Below, piece by piece: positions 59,201 to 64,000 of a stretch of DNA of 64,000 nucleotides. Every line of letters starts with the position of its first letter. The stretch's first letter is position 1. The notes beneath the pieces are model-generated. The model was not told where the DNA came from. It was given only the letters and a program-made list of their open reading frames with translations, and searched no databases. Made by a program: the position numbers and the translations under genes. The stretch is from Chamaea fasciata (Eukaryota; Chordata; Aves; Passeriformes; Sylviidae): contig JARCOQ010000078.1 in the NCBI GenBank assembly GCA_029207755.1, positions 248,001 to 312,000 of the forward strand, in the 5' to 3' direction.

Positions 59201-62117
59201 GGAGCAGCGAGCTCTTCCCCTCAGTGGCACTGTGTTCTGCCATTACTCCTCATTCCCCTGGAGAGGGAATCTTGGAGAGCTGTTTCCTTTCTTGTGTGAT
59301 GAAATCACATCACTGATTTTTGCCCTCCTGTTTCTGGTTTCTCTCTCAGTGCCTGCAAGGACTGCATTTTCTCCACGCCAACCATGTGATGCACAGAGAT
59401 TTGAAAAGCCTCAACATCCTTCTCAAAACGGATGGCTCTGTCAAGCTGGGTCAGTATATTCTTGGGCAGGTGCAGCGTTCCAGGGATATGTGGGCTGTGG
59501 GGCTGCTTTTGAGTGAGTGCCAGCCCCCCCAAAATGGCGCTGGTGGCAGTGCAGGGAGCCTGTTGTGAGCTGACCACGCGGTGGCAACGTGCACAGACCT
59601 ATGGCAAGGCTCGAGCAGTCCACAGTGGCATTGCTCTGTGCGTGTCCCTTCCAGAGGGAAGGAGCTACATGTCTAAAGTTTGAAAAGCCCCTGCTGGAGG
59701 CAGTGTAAAAAATGTGGGGATTTCTGAAGCAGCCAGCACCATATTTCCTTGGCTAAAGTCCTGAGGAAACAAGGCAGGGACAGTTGTCCAGGAGATTCAA
59801 GAGCACATTCTCAAACTTCTACCGGGAAATTCTTTTGCGTGCTTTCCTAATTGCACAGGATTCAAATAAAAACGGTCTTTTGCTCTCTCCCCAGCTGATT
59901 TTGGCCTCTCTGCTCAACTCACCCCTGAGCAGAGTAGACGGAGATCGGTGGTCGGGACTCTTCAGTGGATGGCACCTGAAGTGAACGGTGAACCCTATGG
60001 CCCCAAAGTGGACATATGGTCTTTGGGAATCGTGGTCATTGAAATGGTGGAAGGAGAAGCTCCTGACTGGGAGGAAAATTCTGCCATGGTAAGGTGTAAA
60101 TACTCTCTGATCCCGCTGTCTTTCTCCCCCATCCCACTTTGTGTGTGCCACTGGACAAAATGCCATTGCCATCCGCTGGAACTACTTCCACCACAGTCCC
60201 TTTCTGAAAATGTCCCGGCAGCACATCAGCATCTGCTGGGGTTTTGGTTGCATCCGTGGGGGAACTCAAGCCTTAGCCCAGGCAAACAATCTCCCTTCTC
60301 AGGCAACACTGGGCTTTGGCTTAGAAGTCGTTCCAGCTCTTTTGGCTTTGTAGACAGCCCTAATAGCAGCAAACAAGCATCTTAGAAGTGGTGTTATCTT
60401 TCCTGAAATGAAGGAAAGTAACCCAAACCCGAGGATGTTTATAAAACAGTGGTTTGGAGAGAAGAAGTGCACCCCCATTCTTCTCACAAGGAAATTTGCC
60501 TGAAACCTTAACAAGAGGGTGTGAAGGCCACAGAGTCTCTTGTGCTTCTTGTGCGGTGCTGCTGAAACACTCAGTGACCGTCTTTCTTTCCTAACCCAAG
60601 CCGTCACCTCCATGTCACTAAGATGAAGCCTGGCCATGTGGAGAGCCGGCCAAACCCACCCCTTTGTTTCCAGGCACTTTCTAGGATGGCCATGCCATTA
60701 ATGCATTGACTTGAGTGTCCAAATGAGCAGAGGGCTACCACATGGATGGCGTTTCTCCCTCTTCTGCTTTGACCACCAAAATTTTCCTTTTGCTGCCTAA
60801 GGGAAGCTGAAATTTGCAGTCTGATGAGAGACGGAGCTGCAGGTGTTTCCTGTGTGCCCAAAGAGGCATTTTCGTCCCAAGACATTTGTGCATGCATCTT
60901 CATGTGTCTGTGTGGAAGATGAGATTCCAAATGTTTGTTTCCTTACCTGAGGAATAACTGAGGGATTTCCTTTCTTTGCTTGCAATTCCCATTGTTTTCA
61001 AGAACCAAGGAAAAAGCTTGATGACTTTGGTTTGATGGCAGCTGTGCTTAAGGGACCAACAAGAGCTGCAGAGATGCTTTTCATGTAATTATCTTTGGAA
61101 ATAGTAGAGTGAGTTAGTAGAGCAAAGTCCCTCTTCCAAATAGCCTGTCAAGCTGCTCAGGTGAACCCTCAGAGAAGGAAACCTGCTTTTGCTGCTATTG
61201 TTTCCACTAACAAGGCCAGTCAATGAAATCAACTGCCAAGGCAAGAGCTGCTGGATGCTGGGAAAGCTGTGGCTGCATCGGGCTTTGGGTGTTTTGTTGG
61301 TCAGGAAAGTCATCTCTGCCTCTGTGCCACGGCAGAAAGTGCCACTGCAGAGTGCACCTGAAACAATGGGATCTGGGAGAGCAGTTCCAGATGTGAAAGA
61401 AGCGGGTGAGAAACTCGTGTTTCCTTTTTCTCCAGGCTCAACTCCTGAAAGCCACCAAAGGGATCCCAAAGCTGCAGCAGCCCAAGCTCCGCTCCCCTTT
61501 GCTGCGTGACTTCCTGAGCTGCTGCCTGCAGAGAGACGAGGCACGGCGCTGGTCTGCCAAGGAGCTGCTGCAGGTAAAATGCCAAGGGGCTGCAGGGGAA
61601 ACAGTGTCCCAGGGACGGGCTCCTCCTGCACTGAAGTGCAAGGCATCAGGGGAGCCTCCTCCTCCTCACCTCCACTCTTGGTGCTGTTCAAATGAGAACA
61701 GTCAGGAATCCTAGACTGGGCTGGGCTGGCAAGGGCCTGTAAGGGTCATCTGCTCCAAGTGCCCTGCAATATGACCAGGGACCTCTTTCAAGAGATCAGG
61801 ATGCTCAGACCGGAGATATTTCCAGGCCTGGGGCACATAGCAGCTCTTGCAGCAAGCTGTGCCAATGTGGCCCCACTGTTGCTCCTTAGATGTACTCTGA
61901 TTCAATCTCCTTTTCCTTTGAAAAATATTGCCCTGCCTTTGAGGCTCTTAGCTTGCAAAGTAATGGTTCATTCTTGTTTTTTTTTTTTTTCTTTGTGCAG
62001 CATCCATTTGTAACATCAGCCAAGCCTGTGTCCAGCCTGGTGCCACTGATCACTTCAGTGAAAGAGTGGAAGGAGGAGACAGGAATCAGACAACTGTTTT
62101 CTCCAACACCAGTATAG
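53247..62117 (+). CDS. PAK3L: PAK3-like serine/threonine kinase, copy 4
   Basis: Coding exons 53247-53325, 53703-53740, 54179-54301, 55016-55196, 56351-56414, 56967-57015, 57776-57888, 58546-58663, 59350-59449, 59895-60088, 61436-61573 and 62001-62117, giving 437 residues. By my reading the protein is identical to copies 1 and 2, although silent changes in exons 3 and 11 (for example CAGCCGCAA, CCCAAGCTC) are shared with copy 3 and one (GAGGCACGG) is private. Silent change without replacement fits selection on the protein, but the counts are too small to test. All splice sites and catalytic motifs are present. The poly(A) signal is at 62194-62199. Confidence 0.85.
61704..61849 (-). mobile_element. 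CR1-like LINE 3' fragment in intron 11, copy 4
   Basis: Same diverged CR1 tail as in the other copies. Confidence 0.6.
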
Positions 62118-62193
62118 AGAAGGATTGTAGAATAGGAATGTAGAGTAGGATTGCAGCTAGGACAGTGGAGTAGGATAGTAGCATAGGATTGGA
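62118..62193 (+). repeat. 13-base minisatellite in the kinase 3' UTR, copy 4
   Basis: Same imperfect repeat; one base differs from copy 1 (TAGGAATGTAG). Confidence 0.7.
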
Positions 62194-62199
62194 AATAAA
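62194..62199 (+). terminator. Poly(A) signal of the kinase gene, copy 4
   Basis: AATAAA at the same distance from the stop as in copy 1. Confidence 0.7.
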
Positions 62200-62592
62200 G
62201 TTTGTGAAACCTCAACTCCTTTCAAAGATTCCCCTCCTTCTGAGCCTCTGACAAAGCTCAACATTTTCTTCTGAAGTGTCAGTTTTTTCTTAGAGGTGGA
62301 GAGTGACATTGATGGCTTCTTTGGTACAGTTGGAAAGTGGGGAAGGCTCTCCCGAGGGGAAGCGTGGCCGTGCTGGGCACAGCACAGACCGGTGGCATCG
62401 GCCGTCCGGAGCGTGCACAGGAGCAGAGAAAGGCAAACCACAGGCGAGGGCTGCAGGCCTGGCTGAGGATTGCCACCCTTGTGCCGGCTGCCCTCTAACT
62501 CCTGGCCAAGGTGAGCAGTGTGTGCAGCGCTCTGGGCACAGGGGAGGGAGCCGGGCTGCTCCGCAGGCTCCGGCACAGGGCAGCCTCCTTCA

Positions 62593-64000
62593 GGCACGGC
62601 GCTTCTGCCGGGGGAAGCGAGGCCAGCGGCAGGCAGGGACAGCTTGTCAGCTCACATCTGCAGGAGCCGGGGCCTCACACGGCTCTGGGAGGAAGCGCCT
62701 GCAGTGCTGGAGTTGTGCACTGAGCCAGAGCAAAAGAGTGAAATGCAGAGTGTTCTGCAGAAATATTCCGGGGCGCCAGGCCAGCCTGCTTTGAGCTCTC
62801 TGGCACACAGCAAGCACTGTGCAATGCAGCCCTGAGCTGCTGGGAGATAGAGAGGTGTTAGAGAGGAGCCAACTGTCAGATGAAATTTAATGGGGTGACA
62901 ACGTCATCAAAGCCAAAGAGAACTGTTTTTTAGGATGGATTCACCTGAGCTGGGTGTGTATCTCCCTCTCCCAAGAGCCAAACACACACACAACACACAC
63001 ACAGAAAATGCTGCTTTTTATTGCCTTTCCCAGCCCAGGGCGAACCGTGTCCCCTTTCCCTTTGGCCGGGAAATAGGAAACTTGTATTCTGTCCCCACTG
63101 CCTCCTTTTCTGTCCCCTCCCCTCTTCTCCTACTTCCCTTTTGGTTTGGTCTTCACGCTGGCCCCTCTCCCAGCTCACAGCAACACCCAACAAATCAACT
63201 AGAACAAACCCAAACCCTAAATAACAACCCCAAGAACCAACAGCTTTCGTTCTTTCTTCTCATAACCCTGCAGCTGCAGCAAAATATTACCTCCTGTCTC
63301 ACAGAGGGAATCGGGCAGGAGCCTGTGGCTCGTGCTTGAGCAGTGAACTGATTTGGAAGGGAGCAGAAGGGTTTCAGCAGGCAGTTTGTGTTTTTCTTCT
63401 GAATTGCTGAAGGAAAGACACAATGTGGCTTCAGTCAGCAAAAACATTTTCAAGGTGAATTAAAGAAATGCTTGTGAGCAATGCCCAGAGAAGGCAGGTT
63501 TTGAGAAAATATTGAACTGTAACAAATTGTGAATTCCCTTTGCATTAACAGACTGTTGAGCCCTCTATTCCTCCAGAGCAGTGATTGATGTGTGCAAGTG
63601 ACTACCTTAGCCTTGAGAATAGTCTTCCCAAGAATGTAGCTGGAATGCATTCAAGGGGAAAAGAGTGGTTGTAGGAGGCTCTTGAGCATCAGAGGAGAAT
63701 TGCAGCAATGGGATGTTCCCCAAATGACCAGCCAAGACTCTCAAGAGAGCCCTACTCTCCTGTCAGTAACTTCTGAGAAGTGATTTAAATATGTCAACTA
63801 ATTTGAGGGAATGTTTAGCCTGTGAGTTTCAGCAAAGTAATGAGTAGGTCTTGTTTCCATGGTTACAAATGAGTAGGTGGGATTTCTGGCTGAGCACGTG
63901 TTAGGAAAGTGATTCCCCACGCACCCAGCACTGAAATAAAGTCATCTATTGACAGGTGAAAATGAAACCTTTTCCAGCTGTTCCCCTCGGGTTTACCTTT
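62593..64000 (+). repeat. Tandem unit, copy 5 (partial)
   Basis: The first 1.4 kb of a fifth unit, cut by the window end, so the array continues to the right. It holds only spacer, with the CA microsatellite at about 62982-63003. Variants group it with copies 1 and 4 (CCTGTCTCACAG as in copy 1; GTCATCTATTG as in copy 4). The copy 4 LTR is absent. No gene is seen from 62200 to 64000. Confidence 0.95.

Larger units (their letters stand above)
46631..62592 (+). repeat. Tandem unit, copy 4 (15,962 bp)
   Basis: Fourth complete unit, longer by about 415 bases because of one LTR insertion. Its spacer matches copies 1 and 5 (AGAATGTAGCTGG, GGTTACAAATG), while its kinase region matches copy 3. Confidence 0.97.

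Noticed and set aside
1..64000. CRISPR array, phage or bacterial island
   Set aside because: The repeat is a 15.5-kb unit with split genes and vertebrate-type retroelements; there are no short direct repeats with spacers and no bacterial genes.

Overview
This window looks like avian, probably songbird, nuclear DNA. The evidence is a split protein kinase gene of PAK type with GT-AG introns, a fragment of an OR14-type (bird-expanded) olfactory receptor, a CR1-like LINE tail and class II (alpha/beta-like) endogenous retrovirus remnants. There is nothing prokaryotic: no operons, ribosome-binding sites or CRISPR.

The window is one head-to-tail tandem array of a unit of about 15.54 kb. Copy 1 is 1-15542, copy 2 15543-31083, copy 3 31084-46630, copy 4 46631-62592, and copy 5 starts at 62593 and is cut by the window end. 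Copy 4 is longer (15,962 bp), mainly because it carries a private 407-bp solo LTR (47337-47743) flanked by a 6-bp target duplication. The copies differ by scattered single-base changes and a few one-to-few-base indels.

Each full unit has the same layout, given here in copy 1 coordinates: spacer with a CA microsatellite (1-1855); a strand-asymmetric C/T-rich degenerate minisatellite (1856-2740); an unassigned segment ending in a run of 25-30 A (to 3180); three evenly spaced YY1-type GCCGCCATCTT motifs (3458-3534); a 5' olfactory-receptor fragment (3722-4013); a minus-strand ERV cut off at both sides of pol-env (LTR 4014-4408, env tail, integrase, part of RNase H, to about 5985); a CRE and an E-box at the ERV edge (5979-6004); and a 12-exon kinase gene on the plus strand (CDS 6199-15067) with a poly(A) signal at 15144.

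The kinase model gives 437 residues in every copy, with all splice sites and catalytic motifs intact. It keeps the PAK catalytic domain but shows no p21-binding (CRIB) region, and it starts with a hydrophobic segment. By my reading copies 1, 2 and 4 encode the same protein and copy 3 has three replacements. Lineage-specific expansion of PAK3-like kinases has been described in zebra finch, and this array looks like that kind of locus. Diagnostic differences split the array into two pairs of sister units, which points to recent local duplication or conversion.
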